NCBI RefSeq assembly: GCF_002105465.1 | Contig: NZ_NCSQ01000051.1 | Location: 1 to 49,950, forward strand | From: Aquidulcibacter paucihalophilus | GTDB taxonomy: Bacteria; Pseudomonadota; Alphaproteobacteria; Caulobacterales; Aquidulcibacteraceae | DNA length: 49,950 nucleotides | Direction: 5' to 3' | Part shown: one piece after another, positions 8,082-16,301 of the stretch | How positions within the stretch are numbered: position 1 is the stretch's first letter | Layout of the letters: every line of letters starts with the position of its first letter | Position numbers and translations under genes: made by a program | The notes under the pieces: model-generated | Seen by the model: the letters and a program-made list of their open reading frames with translations, nothing else | The model's database searches: none | Told to the model about the DNA's origin: nothing

Positions 8082-8864
8082 TTAGCCAGGCTTCAAGTCT
8101 GCCCGCGTCACATGCAACCAGTCGACCCGATCTGCCTCTAGACGGACACAGGTGAGGCGGCCAGTTGCATAGGCCCCGGTGTCCACGCCGATGCGGCGAT
8201 GGTCTGAATAGGGTTCCATATCTGGGGAATGACCATGTACGACGATCACCGGCAATGCGCGTCGGTCTTCGAGAAACTCGCTCCGGATCCATAAAAGATC
8301 TTCATCGCGTTGCGCTTCGATGGCTTTGCCTGGCCGAATGCCCGCGTGGACAAAGAAATAGCCACCCATCCGATAGGCGAGACCGAGCTTTTGATAAAAG
8401 TCCATATGGGAACTGGGAATAGAGCCCAATAATTGTTGGGCGGCAGCCTCCCAAACCTCAGGCTCTGAGCGCGCGGTCGGCGGCGTGACGCCATAAGAGA
8501 GCATGGTTGGTGCCCCGCCGAATTGCAGCCATTGCGGACCAAATTCGGGATGCTTGAGAAAGGTTAGTAGGGCGTCCTCATGATTACCCTTCAAGAACAC
8601 CCAGTTAAACCGGTCGTTTGACTTGGCTTCAATCAAGGCATCGATCACGCCACTGGGATCATCACCCTTATCGACATAGTCCCCGAGGAAAATGATCGTG
8701 GGACGACCTTGATCTAGTTGAGCACTTTTATTGGCGATAGATTCCAGCATCGCCTGCAAGAGGCCAAGGCTACCGTGAATGTCGCCGACCGCATAGGCGA
8801 CTTTTCCCGCGGGCATAAATTGGGTGCGCGTCTTCTCTGCCTTTGACCATTTCCAAAAAGACAT
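8082..8864 (-). CDS. Calcineurin-like metallophosphoesterase (serine/threonine protein phosphatase type)
   Basis: 260 aa. The metal-binding motifs of the PPP/ApaH-like phosphoesterase superfamily are all present: GDIHG (27-31), GDYVDKGD (61-68), GNHED (93-97), and later VVHGHSP plus the final DTGAYATGRL. These coordinate two metal ions. Members remove phosphate from proteins or split nucleotide polyphosphates. The short form with GDYVDKG and a C-terminal GHSP..P is common in alphaproteobacteria as a stand-alone protein phosphatase. An internal ATG at codon 17 could be the real start, since conserved sequence begins just after it. It stands alone between galE and the lipoprotein peptidase. Substrate is unknown. 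Confidence 0.9.
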   Translation of the reverse strand: MSFWKWSKAEKTRTQFMPAGKVAYAVGDIHGSLGLLQAMLESIANKSAQLDQGRPTIIFLGDYVDKGDDPSGVIDALIEAKSNDRFNWVFLKGNHEDALLTFLKHPEFGPQWLQFGGAPTMLSYGVTPPTARSEPEVWEAAAQQLLGSIPSSHMDFYQKLGLAYRMGGYFFVHAGIRPGKAIEAQRDEDLLWIRSEFLEDRRALPVIVVHGHSPDMEPYSDHRRIGVDTGAYATGRLTCVRLEADRVDWLHVTRADLKPG

Positions 8865-8974
8865 CTACGCCAAAACACCTATTGGACCCGAGAAAGCAGA
8901 CTGAATGCACATAGCGAATATCTTAGCCGCTTTTCTCCGACATGCGAAGCAGAGTCTGCGGTGTCAAAAGCTCA

Positions 8975-8998
8975 GCCCGCCCTTTAGGGCGCGCATTG
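8975..8998 (-). terminator. Hairpin 3' of the lipoprotein peptidase gene
   Basis: Read on minus, GCGCGCCC-TAAA-GGGCGGGC forms an 8-bp stem with one mismatch, starting a few bases after the stop codon at 9000-9002. There is no clear T-run directly after it (GAGCTTTTG follows), so intrinsic termination would be weak. The 16-mer GCCCGCCCTTTAGGGC is repeated exactly after the chemoreceptor gene. Confidence 0.4.
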
Positions 8999-8999
8999 A

Positions 9000-10103
9000 C
9001 TAACGGGACCGACCACCCGTGGCGCGAATAGATAGCACGACGGGTTCTGACAAATCCGTACCATCAGCAGAGGGTTCCCATGCCGATGCTAAGGCAATGG
9101 TTGGGGACTGAGCTTCGCTTTCGCGACGCAATGTGGGGACCCGCGTTTCAAGATTTGTGAACATGCGCGCATTAGGCCCTCCAGATTGAACAGCATCAGC
9201 CCAATCCAGCAAAGATGTTGTCGACTGACGTTTGACCCATGTATAGCCAGTTTCCTGATACCCGACGACCCAGTCATTCAAATTGTCCAAGACAAGGTCG
9301 CCTTGGACCGTCGCTACGACGAGAACAGCATGCAAACTGGTGCGCGGCGAGACAGCGACTGCCAGATAGAGGGCCGACTCGGGGATACCTGCAGCGATCA
9401 GGGCGCGGCGCTTCTCAAGGGCAAAATCCTCGCAGTCGGCCAAAGGACGCGTCCGAAGTGAGTTGAATTCTGGGGCCGACAGCGGCATCGTCCAAAATTC
9501 GGTGCGGCCAAAAGCCACTTGATCAGTCACGCCTATCATCGCCCGATTGATCTGGCGATTGATTTGATTGATTTGGGCCAAGTCCTCGCGCGTTGCATCG
9601 AAGGCACGGATTGGCACTGCAGATGGGGCGATCATAGTCCGACTGGGCGCCACGTCGCTCAAATCAGGGCCAAGCCCGGTCAGCATAAAGCCGTCTTCGT
9701 GCCGTTCGGGTCGAGCGCGCGTAACGACATTGATATTGCATTGCCTAGGCTGGCGGCGACAGAACTCACGCAGACCTTCAGGCGCGGTTTCGCGAACGCC
9801 CATGATCATAGCCGGAGCGGGTGTACGCTTGACCGGCAGCTCGGCTGCCGCAGGCTCTGACCAATAAGCGCGCTGCGACGGTTTTGCATTGTCACGTGCG
9901 GCAAGACGGCTCGTGGATAGACGCTCGTCCACTGGGCTTGCCTCAGAATCGGCTGGTGCGCGGGGTGGTGTGCGTTTCAAATCCGCTTGGATCGCTGGAT
10001 TGGACCAGTTGTCTACAGGGCGATGCGTAGAGACGGTGGAGCAGGCCGCCGTAAGCCAAGTCATTTGACCAAGTATGAGTAAGCTGACAGAGCGTAACTT
10101 CAC
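9000..10103 (-). CDS. Lipoprotein with transglutaminase-like cysteine peptidase domain (BTLCP/LapG-like)
   Basis: 367 aa starting at GTG 10103, with GGGGGAT upstream. A lipoprotein signal ends in the lipobox LTAAC (Cys21). A Pro-rich, probably disordered region of about 130 residues follows. The C-terminal half is a bacterial transglutaminase-like cysteine proteinase domain (PF06035): ADCEDFALEKRRALIAAGIP with catalytic Cys224, LHAVLVV with His258, and LVLDNLNDWV with Asp273. The best-known relative, LapG, is a periplasmic protease that clips large surface adhesins to release biofilms; other members are uncharacterised. Neither a LapD-like receptor nor a large adhesin is in the window, so the target is open. 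Anchoring through a lipidated Cys is inferred. Confidence 0.85.
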   Translation of the reverse strand: MKLRSVSLLILGQMTWLTAACSTVSTHRPVDNWSNPAIQADLKRTPPRAPADSEASPVDERLSTSRLAARDNAKPSQRAYWSEPAAAELPVKRTPAPAMIMGVRETAPEGLREFCRRQPRQCNINVVTRARPERHEDGFMLTGLGPDLSDVAPSRTMIAPSAVPIRAFDATREDLAQINQINRQINRAMIGVTDQVAFGRTEFWTMPLSAPEFNSLRTRPLADCEDFALEKRRALIAAGIPESALYLAVAVSPRTSLHAVLVVATVQGDLVLDNLNDWVVGYQETGYTWVKRQSTTSLLDWADAVQSGGPNARMFTNLETRVPTLRRESEAQSPTIALASAWEPSADGTDLSEPVVLSIRATGGRSR

Positions 10104-10519
10104 TGAACCATCCCCCGGTTGAGAGGTCAGTGTCCCACAAACATAATAAAAATTGGATTTTCTATTTGATAAAATTTTAGACTATGGCATTAAAATTGAT
10201 AAATGAAATATTTATTTCAGATTATCATGATTTATATTAAATTAATTTCGAGTATAATTTTTAAATTCTGCAAATCTTGGGAGTAATAGCTGCTTGGTCT
10301 GATGTTGAAAAATTTCGCCCTCATGTCATGATGCAGGGCCTGTTCTAGTCGTCGGGCGCTTTTTAGGCATTTTGGCAAATATCTAGCAAACTCAAACGCT
10401 ATCCGGCTAGTAAGTGCAAGAAGTGCCGCAATGCCTATGGATAAGAACTATTCCTACGGGCAGGGTACACGCTATAGTCGAAAGTGGTACTTGGAACTGG
10501 GAAAGGTCTGGCGAAATTC
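10104..10519. other. AT-rich divergent intergenic region
   Basis: No gene is visible. From about 10136 to 10275 the sequence is strikingly AT-rich compared with everything around it, with runs such as GATAAAATTTTAG and ATTAAATTAATTT. It includes the inverted repeat TGAAAT-ATTT-ATTTCA (10204-10219). The region separates the divergent lipoprotein peptidase and Sel1-repeat genes, so it must contain both promoters. The low GC could reflect an UP-element, a nucleoid-protein binding tract or a scar of acquired DNA. Confidence 0.55.
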
Positions 10520-11884
10520 ATGAATCAGCCTTTCATTGCAATTATACTTGTCCTGATAGTTGCTGCGCAGTTTAGCGAAGTAAAAGCTCAAAGAGCAACG
10601 ACGGGGACGGGCGACCTTGGCAGCACCACGACCGACGGCAATACCTATTGGGTAGCGGCTCAATTGGCCTTGCAACGCGGCGAAAGCGAAGCGGCGTTTA
10701 CCTCCTCAGATCGCGCCTGTCAGGAAGGAACCGCAATCGCGTGCTCTGTGGCCGGGGAAATGATCGTCCAAGGTCAGACAAAAATGGGCACTCCTGAACA
10801 AAGCGTCGCCTTGTTTCAAAAGGGGTGTGATCTTGGCAATGCCAATGCCTGCCAAGGCTTAGGGCTTATGCTGGTGCAAGGCATAGGAATAACGGCTGAC
10901 GCCAAAAAGGGCCAGAATGTCATGAAAAAGGCCTGTCAGGCCAGCAATGCCATGGCCTGCGTCAATCTAGGCATTATGTTTAAAATGGGCATGTTTGGTT
11001 CGCCCAATCACAGGGAAGCCGATCTCTATTTCAAGCGCGCTCTTGCGCTGCAACCTGATAATGAAATGGCGCTTCAAGCCCTGGCAGAAAATAGCCAGAC
11101 GGCGCAGATCAAGCCATCGACTGGCACACCACCAAAGCCAACGGCTCCAACAACGCAGACGACGGAATTGCGCGGCAGGCTCACCACGACTCCCGGGCCG
11201 GCTGCCGCCTCTGCCACGGCTCCACAATTGGTCCAAGCAAGCTGCTGGGATAGCGTGGCTGCGTCATGGAACGCCGCGCGGGAAGCTGGTCCTGTTAAAC
11301 CAAATTGGAACACAGCCCCAGCAACTCAATCTGTCACATTAAGTGACGCACAAACAATCGGCCTCTTGATGCTCGTCGCAAGCACGGCAGGAAGTACTTC
11401 CCCCGCAGGCACTCAATCGCTTGCGGTATGTCAAAGCCACTTTGAAGCGGCACTCAAGAGAATTCTAAATCAGCCTTGGACCATCGCGCCCAACTCCTTA
11501 GCCGAGAACACGCTGAGTCAATTGAACCCGCCCATCGATTTGGCTGCCGGAAACGCGACGAACGAACAAACACTCTTGCTCATTATTGACGCAGGCGGGG
11601 GCACTGTGCGGCCGCATTTACATGCCGATAAGGCCTTCGCCCTATTCCGGGTTACGTGTGATGCGGGGGAGGTCACCCCCCTATTCTACTTCCAAACCGA
11701 CCGACAAGGGAAATTACGATCGGCAATGTCCAGCTTTAACGCCGCGCCACCAACAACGATTTCCGACCGCGCTCGACGACTGGGCTGTGCGCCCCAGTCG
11801 GAGCGCCGCCTGTGGACGCAATTGAGTGGCCTTGAGGCCGCTCTCTCACTACGATTTGAAAAGGATCAACAGCAAACCCCTTGA
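10520..11884 (+). CDS. Secreted Sel1/TPR-like repeat protein with cysteine pairs
   Basis: About 454 aa from ATG 10520, chosen because a clean signal peptide starts there (MNQPFIAIILVLIVAAQF, then a cut near VKA-QR); a GTG at 10484 would add 12 residues. Residues about 40-165 are Sel1-like repeats of the Cys-rich HcpA kind: ACQEGTAIACSVAGEMIVQG, GCDLGNANACQGLGLMLVQG, ACQASNAMACVNLGIMFKMG, with paired Cys positioned for disulfides. A Pro/Thr/Ala-rich linker follows, then a C-terminal domain of about 240 residues with four or more Cys that I do not recognise. Sel1-repeat proteins are periplasmic scaffolds for protein-protein contacts. It stands alone, divergent from the lipoprotein peptidase. 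Confidence 0.78.
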   Translation: MNQPFIAIILVLIVAAQFSEVKAQRATTGTGDLGSTTTDGNTYWVAAQLALQRGESEAAFTSSDRACQEGTAIACSVAGEMIVQGQTKMGTPEQSVALFQKGCDLGNANACQGLGLMLVQGIGITADAKKGQNVMKKACQASNAMACVNLGIMFKMGMFGSPNHREADLYFKRALALQPDNEMALQALAENSQTAQIKPSTGTPPKPTAPTTQTTELRGRLTTTPGPAAASATAPQLVQASCWDSVAASWNAAREAGPVKPNWNTAPATQSVTLSDAQTIGLLMLVASTAGSTSPAGTQSLAVCQSHFEAALKRILNQPWTIAPNSLAENTLSQLNPPIDLAAGNATNEQTLLLIIDAGGGTVRPHLHADKAFALFRVTCDAGEVTPLFYFQTDRQGKLRSAMSSFNAAPPTTISDRARRLGCAPQSERRLWTQLSGLEAALSLRFEKDQQQTP

Positions 11885-11953
11885 ATAGAGGCGTGCTTTC
11901 GCCCACTTGAGGGCGGCAAGTGGCGCTAGATCGACCACGCGAGGAGAAATGTC

Positions 11954-12244
11954 ATGGGTCCACCAGGTCCAGTTGAATGGCTTTTTGGTACAGTTTTGGG
12001 TCTCTACCTGTGGGTCGTGATCGCGGGTGCCGTGATGAGCTGGCTTGTTGCCTTTGACATCATCAATCTGCGAAACCGCTTTGTTGCGACGATCTATGAC
12101 ACGTGTGAGCGCCTCACGACGCCTGCGCTCAACCCAATCCGCAAAGTGATCCCAAATCTGGGTGGTGTGGATTTGTCGCCGGTTGCCCTGATCATTGGTA
12201 TCCAGTTTCTGCAGAACTTCGCTGTTCCCCTCATTCCTTTCTGA
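11954..12244 (+). CDS. YggT family membrane protein
   Basis: 96 aa, typical size for the YggT family (PF02325). Two hydrophobic helices (about 9-32 and 74-93) flank a conserved amphipathic loop with LTTPALNPIRKVIPNLGGVD, the family hallmark. The protein sits in the inner membrane; family members have been linked to osmotic or potassium stress tolerance and, in some lineages, cell division, with no settled biochemical role. The start is well supported by GAGGAG seven bases or so before ATG 11954. It precedes folD by 84 bp on the same strand, so a common transcript is possible. Confidence 0.92.
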   Translation: MGPPGPVEWLFGTVLGLYLWVVIAGAVMSWLVAFDIINLRNRFVATIYDTCERLTTPALNPIRKVIPNLGGVDLSPVALIIGIQFLQNFAVPLIPF

Positions 12245-12328
12245 TCAGAACACAGCGCCCTGATCTTGTTTCAGCAGGGCCACACAGGATAGAGAAAAGC
12301 CTTACTGACCCTGAGGCGAGGACTTCCT

Positions 12329-13216
12329 ATGAGCGCGCGGATTATTGACGGCAAAGCCATTGCAGAGGCGGTCGATCAAGAGGTTGCGCGCGATGTCCAG
12401 AGCCTTGTCCAGACTTATGGCGCGCCGCCTTGTTTGTGCGTGGTACTAGTCGGCGAAGACCCCGCGAGCCAAGTCTATGTGCGCAATAAGGGCCGACGGA
12501 CTCAAGCGGCAGGTATGGTCTCGCGCGAGATCAAACTTCCCGCCAGTGTTAGCCAAGCCGAACTAGAGAGAGAAGTGAAAGCCCTGTCGGTTGATCCCGA
12601 CGTCGATGGCATCCTCGTACAATTACCTTTACCTGCAGGGCTTGATAGCGATGCCGTTATCGCCTGTATCGATCCCGCCAAGGACGTCGATGGCTTAACA
12701 GAAGTCTCAGCCGGGCGATTGGTTCTGGGCCGTCCGGGTCTGCGTCCCTGCACACCAACTGGCTGTGTCATATTGGCCAAGCGCACCTTGGGCGACTTGC
12801 AGGGTGCCCATGTGGTGGTGGTCGGCCGATCCATTCTGGTTGGCAAGCCAGCTGGCCTTTTGTTTTTGGCCGAGGACTGCACCGTGACGCTGGCCCACTC
12901 TCGCACGCGTGATCTCGCCTCCGTTTGTCGCTCAGCCGACATCTTGGTGCCAGCCGTTGGTCGCCCTGAAATGATCAAAGGCGATTGGATTAAGTCCGGC
13001 GCGGCGGTAATTGATGTGGGGATCAACCGCGTCGAAAATCCAATTAAAGGCCCCGGTGCCACACGCCTTGTCGGCGATGTTGCCTATGATCAGGCTGTTG
13101 AAGTCGCTGGTGCCATCACGCCTGTTCCGGGCGGCGTGGGACCAATGACCATTGCTTGCCTCTTGCAAAATACATTGCAGGCCGCTTGCGCCCGACGCGG
13201 CTGGTCTGTCAGCTAA
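12329..13216 (+). CDS. folD: Bifunctional methylenetetrahydrofolate dehydrogenase/cyclohydrolase
   Basis: 295 aa, the usual FolD length. It oxidises 5,10-methylene-THF to methenyl-THF and hydrolyses it to 10-formyl-THF in the cytoplasm, feeding purine and formyl-Met synthesis. Visible motifs are [10 protein letters not shown] with the catalytic Lys of the YVxxK pattern, [33 protein letters not shown], the dinucleotide site [17 protein letters not shown], and the C-terminal [25 protein letters not shown] precedes the ATG. A GH97 glucosidase follows 79 bp downstream on the same strand. Confidence 0.97.
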   Translation: MSARIIDGKAIAEAVDQEVARDVQSLVQTYGAPPCLCVVLVGEDPASQVYVRNKGRRTQAAGMVSREIKLPASVSQAELEREVKALSVDPDVDGILVQLPLPAGLDSDAVIACIDPAKDVDGLTEVSAGRLVLGRPGLRPCTPTGCVILAKRTLGDLQGAHVVVVGRSILVGKPAGLLFLAEDCTVTLAHSRTRDLASVCRSADILVPAVGRPEMIKGDWIKSGAAVIDVGINRVENPIKGPGATRLVGDVAYDQAVEVAGAITPVPGGVGPMTIACLLQNTLQAACARRGWSVS

Positions 13217-13295
13217 CACGAGACAGACCCGCTTGCCAGACAGAACCAATGTGCGACAAGGCATAGGCGGAAACCTGTCTCCGGGGGGAATTTTC

Positions 13296-15317
13296 ATGCT
13301 GCGTTTTCTGATCGCCTGTTTATGCCTGATCTGGGCAAGCCCCGTGCGGGCAGATCCGTCGTTTAGAGCCACCTCTCCGAACGGCAAAACAGTGGTAGAA
13401 GTTGGAAGTTCTTATGGCGAGGCCACCTATCAGATCAGCTATGCGGGTAAGCCGGTCATCACCCGTTCTAAAATGGGCTTCCTCTTTACCAATGCTCCGA
13501 AATTTGACCGCTCCCTTTCCGCGATCAGCCACAGTACGCGTTCATTTGAAGAGACATGGGAGTTGCCTTGGGGCGAAGCCAAATCGATCTTGAACCGCTA
13601 CAACGAAATGACCGTCACATTTCAAGATGGCAGAGGCGCACCGCGGCAATTCTCCGTCACCTTCCGGGTTTATGATGATGGCGTCGGTTTTCGTTATCAT
13701 TTCCCAGACCAGCCAAATCTAAAGCAAATCGCGATCAGCGAAGAAATGACGGAGTTTAATCTCGCTGAAGATGGCACCGCTTGGTGGCAACCGGCGGGCG
13801 AATGGAACCGCTATGAATATCTCTATAACCGCACACCGATCCGCGAAGTGGGCCAAGCCCATACGCCAATGACCGTGCGGACCAAGAGCGGCCTGCATCT
13901 GTCTTTCCACGAGGCCGCACTGGTGGATTATTCATCCATGTGGCTGCGCCATGCTGGCGGCACAAAGTTTATCTCGACGCTCTCGCCCAGCTCACGCGGG
14001 GCAAAGGTGGTGCGCTCGGCCCCCTTCTCAACCCCTTGGCGGACAATTCAGATCAGCGATGATGCGGCAGGGCTCGTGATGAGCCATCTGATCCTCAATT
14101 TGAATGAACCCAACGCCTTAGGTGATGTGTCATGGGTTAAGCCCTTTAAGTATATCGGCATCTGGTGGGAGATGCATATCAATAAGTCGACTTGGGGCAG
14201 CGGTCCCAAGCATGGCGCGACCACCGAGAATGCCAAGCGCTATATCGACTTTGCCGCAGAGCACGGCTTTCGCGGCGTCCTGATCGAAGGCTGGAACAAG
14301 GGCTGGGATGGCGATTGGTTTGGCGGCGAGACTGGCTTTGACTTCACCACTGCCTATCCGGATTTCGACCTGAAGGCGGTTACAGACTATGCGCGGTCTA
14401 AAGGCGTTCATTTGGTCGGGCATCATGAGACCGCTGCAAATATCGCCAATTATGAGCCCCAGATGGAAGCCGCCTTTGCGCTTTACGAAAACTTAGGCGT
14501 GGATAGCGTCAAGACGGGCTATGTCGCCGATGCGGGTGGCGCACGCTATCGCGGGGCCGATGGACAGATCGTGTTTGAATGGCACGATGGACAAGAAGCC
14601 GTGCGCCACCACTTGCGGGTCGTTGAAACCGCTGCCCGCCACAAAATCGCGATCAACGCACACGAGCCGATCAAGGATACTGGCCTGCGCAGAACTTATC
14701 CCAACTGGGTCTCGCGCGAAGGGGCCCGCGGCCAAGAATACAATGCGTGGGGCAATCCCGAAAATCCGCCAGAGCATGAAGTCAATCTGGTATTCACCCG
14801 CATGCTGGCTGGACCGATGGACTTTACACCCGGTATTTTTGCCATCAACCCAACCCAAGAAGGCCATCGGGCGCGGACAACAATTGCCAAGCAGCTCGCG
14901 CTTTATGTCACGCTTTATAGCCCCATCCAGATGGCGGCTGACCTGCCAGAGCATTATCTTGCCAATCCCATACCCTTCCAGTTCATCAAAGACGTACCCG
15001 TCGATTGGTCGGAAACACGGGCCTTGAATGGCGAGGTGGGTGACTTTGTCACCATCGCCCGCAAGGATCGTGCGAGCGACAATTGGTATCTGGGTGCGAT
15101 CACCGACGAGAACGCACGACGCCTTAAAGTGCCGCTCAGCTTTCTCGATGCCGGGCGAACCTATAAGGCGCAAATCTATCGCGACGGGCCCAATGCCGAT
15201 TGGGACAAAAACCCACTCAACATCGTGTTCGAAGAAAAGACCGTAACAGACAAACAAGTGCTCGACATCCGCTTAGCACCCGGTGGTGGTCAAGCGATTA
15301 GGTTTGTCGCCCAATAG
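13296..15317 (+). CDS. Secreted glycoside hydrolase family 97 (alpha-glucosidase, SusB-like)
   Basis: 673 aa from ATG 13296, chosen for its signal peptide (MLRFLIACLCLIWASPVRA, cut before DPS) and the GGGGGGAA ribosome site; the frame is open further upstream into folD. The order is N-terminal beta-sandwich, central (beta/alpha)8 barrel and C-terminal beta domain. By alignment from memory with SusB of Bacteroides, the acid/base glutamates are HHETAAN (Glu378), AHEPIKD (Glu457) and ARGQEYN (Glu481); the spacing of the last two (24 residues) is as in SusB Glu508/Glu532. The VDSVKTGYV segment has no Asp nucleophile, which places it with the inverting alpha-glucosidases rather than retaining alpha-galactosidases. 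It probably removes glucose from alpha-glucans in the periplasm. A convergent esterase gene ends 3 bp away. Confidence 0.93.
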   Translation: MLRFLIACLCLIWASPVRADPSFRATSPNGKTVVEVGSSYGEATYQISYAGKPVITRSKMGFLFTNAPKFDRSLSAISHSTRSFEETWELPWGEAKSILNRYNEMTVTFQDGRGAPRQFSVTFRVYDDGVGFRYHFPDQPNLKQIAISEEMTEFNLAEDGTAWWQPAGEWNRYEYLYNRTPIREVGQAHTPMTVRTKSGLHLSFHEAALVDYSSMWLRHAGGTKFISTLSPSSRGAKVVRSAPFSTPWRTIQISDDAAGLVMSHLILNLNEPNALGDVSWVKPFKYIGIWWEMHINKSTWGSGPKHGATTENAKRYIDFAAEHGFRGVLIEGWNKGWDGDWFGGETGFDFTTAYPDFDLKAVTDYARSKGVHLVGHHETAANIANYEPQMEAAFALYENLGVDSVKTGYVADAGGARYRGADGQIVFEWHDGQEAVRHHLRVVETAARHKIAINAHEPIKDTGLRRTYPNWVSREGARGQEYNAWGNPENPPEHEVNLVFTRMLAGPMDFTPGIFAINPTQEGHRARTTIAKQLALYVTLYSPIQMAADLPEHYLANPIPFQFIKDVPVDWSETRALNGEVGDFVTIARKDRASDNWYLGAITDENARRLKVPLSFLDAGRTYKAQIYRDGPNADWDKNPLNIVFEEKTVTDKQVLDIRLAPGGGQAIRFVAQ

Positions 15318-15320
15318 CCT

Positions 15321-16241
15321 CTAAGCGGTACGCGCCTGCATCCAAGCAGCTGCTTCGTTAATGGCGATGCGGGCGGCGGTCACTTGTGGCCACATGTAAT
15401 GAAACACATGGGGCATGTGTGGCACGATCTTGAGCGTCACATCGACCAGAGCCAGCCCGGCGGCTTCCGCAAGACGCAGGGAGTCGGCCAACAAAACTTC
15501 CTCAGAGCCGACATGGATCAGAATGGGCGCAAGGCCGGACAAATCCGCCAATACGGGCGAGGCCAAAGAATCTTGCGCAGACGTGCCGTTCAAATAGGCC
15601 GCCGCCCAACGGTCCAGGCTCGCCTTATCGACAATGAAGTCGGCCTCAGCTTTTGCGGCATAACTCGCGCCTTCTTGCAGGAGATTGGCCCAAGGGGAAA
15701 TGACAAAGAGGCCTGCGGGTTGGGGCAGTCCTTCGGCCTTTAGTTTTAACGCTGTCGCCATGGTCAAGCCGCCGCCAGCCGAGTCCCCGGATATAATGAT
15801 TTTCGAAGCAGGGATCCCTTGGTCCAGCAAGGCGCGATAAGCCGCAACAGCATCGTCAATCGCGGCGGGAAATGGGTGCTCGGGTGCCAAGCGATAGTCA
15901 ACTGAGTAAGCAATCATGCCCGAGGTCGCCACAAATTGTGCAACCATATGGCTGTGGCTTTTGGGCGATCCAATCACATAGCCACCGCCGTGAAGGTATA
16001 ATAAAGTCGCAGTTCCAGACGTGTCGGATCCCGTGTGTTTCTCTGCCGGCACGCCATTGAGGCTAACCTCAGTTACACTTACGCCCTCAGCCACAGGATA
16101 GAGCTGTCCCATGGCATCGTAATCAAGGCGCAACTTGGCGACGTTAGGCGGCTCGCGCAGCTGATCCGCCATCGCCTGTACCTGAACGCGCACGGCAGCG
16201 ACTTCTGCCTGACTGATTGATGCTGGAACTTCGTGGCCCAT
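15321..16241 (-). CDS. Alpha/beta hydrolase, hormone-sensitive-lipase type esterase
   Basis: 306 aa in family IV of bacterial esterases. The oxyanion motif HGGG is at 84-87 and the nucleophile motif GDSAGGG puts the catalytic Ser at 154. The catalytic His is likely His278 in MPHVF. The acid position reads GSEEVLLADS (247-248), i.e. Glu where many relatives have Asp. The N-terminal 45 residues (cap helices) include several amphipathic helices typical of the group. No signal peptide is visible, so the enzyme is cytoplasmic. Likely substrates are short-chain acyl esters, but family IV is broad. GGGGGAAAT precedes ATG 16241, supporting that start. Confidence 0.9.
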   Translation of the reverse strand: MGHEVPASISQAEVAAVRVQVQAMADQLREPPNVAKLRLDYDAMGQLYPVAEGVSVTEVSLNGVPAEKHTGSDTSGTATLLYLHGGGYVIGSPKSHSHMVAQFVATSGMIAYSVDYRLAPEHPFPAAIDDAVAAYRALLDQGIPASKIIISGDSAGGGLTMATALKLKAEGLPQPAGLFVISPWANLLQEGASYAAKAEADFIVDKASLDRWAAAYLNGTSAQDSLASPVLADLSGLAPILIHVGSEEVLLADSLRLAEAAGLALVDVTLKIVPHMPHVFHYMWPQVTAARIAINEAAAWMQARTA

Positions 16242-16301
16242 CTGATTTCCCCCTTATTTTTTCCCACCGTGCAACACAGGCCATGGGTATGCAAGCGAGC
16301 G

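Noticed and set aside
13152..13295. Longer N-terminus for the GH97 protein overlapping folD
   Set aside because: The signal peptide and ribosome site lie at 13296, so the upstream part is only open frame inside folD.
14493..15257. 254-residue antisense frame inside the GH97 gene
   Set aside because: Composition mirrors the codon pattern of the real gene on the other strand and matches no family.
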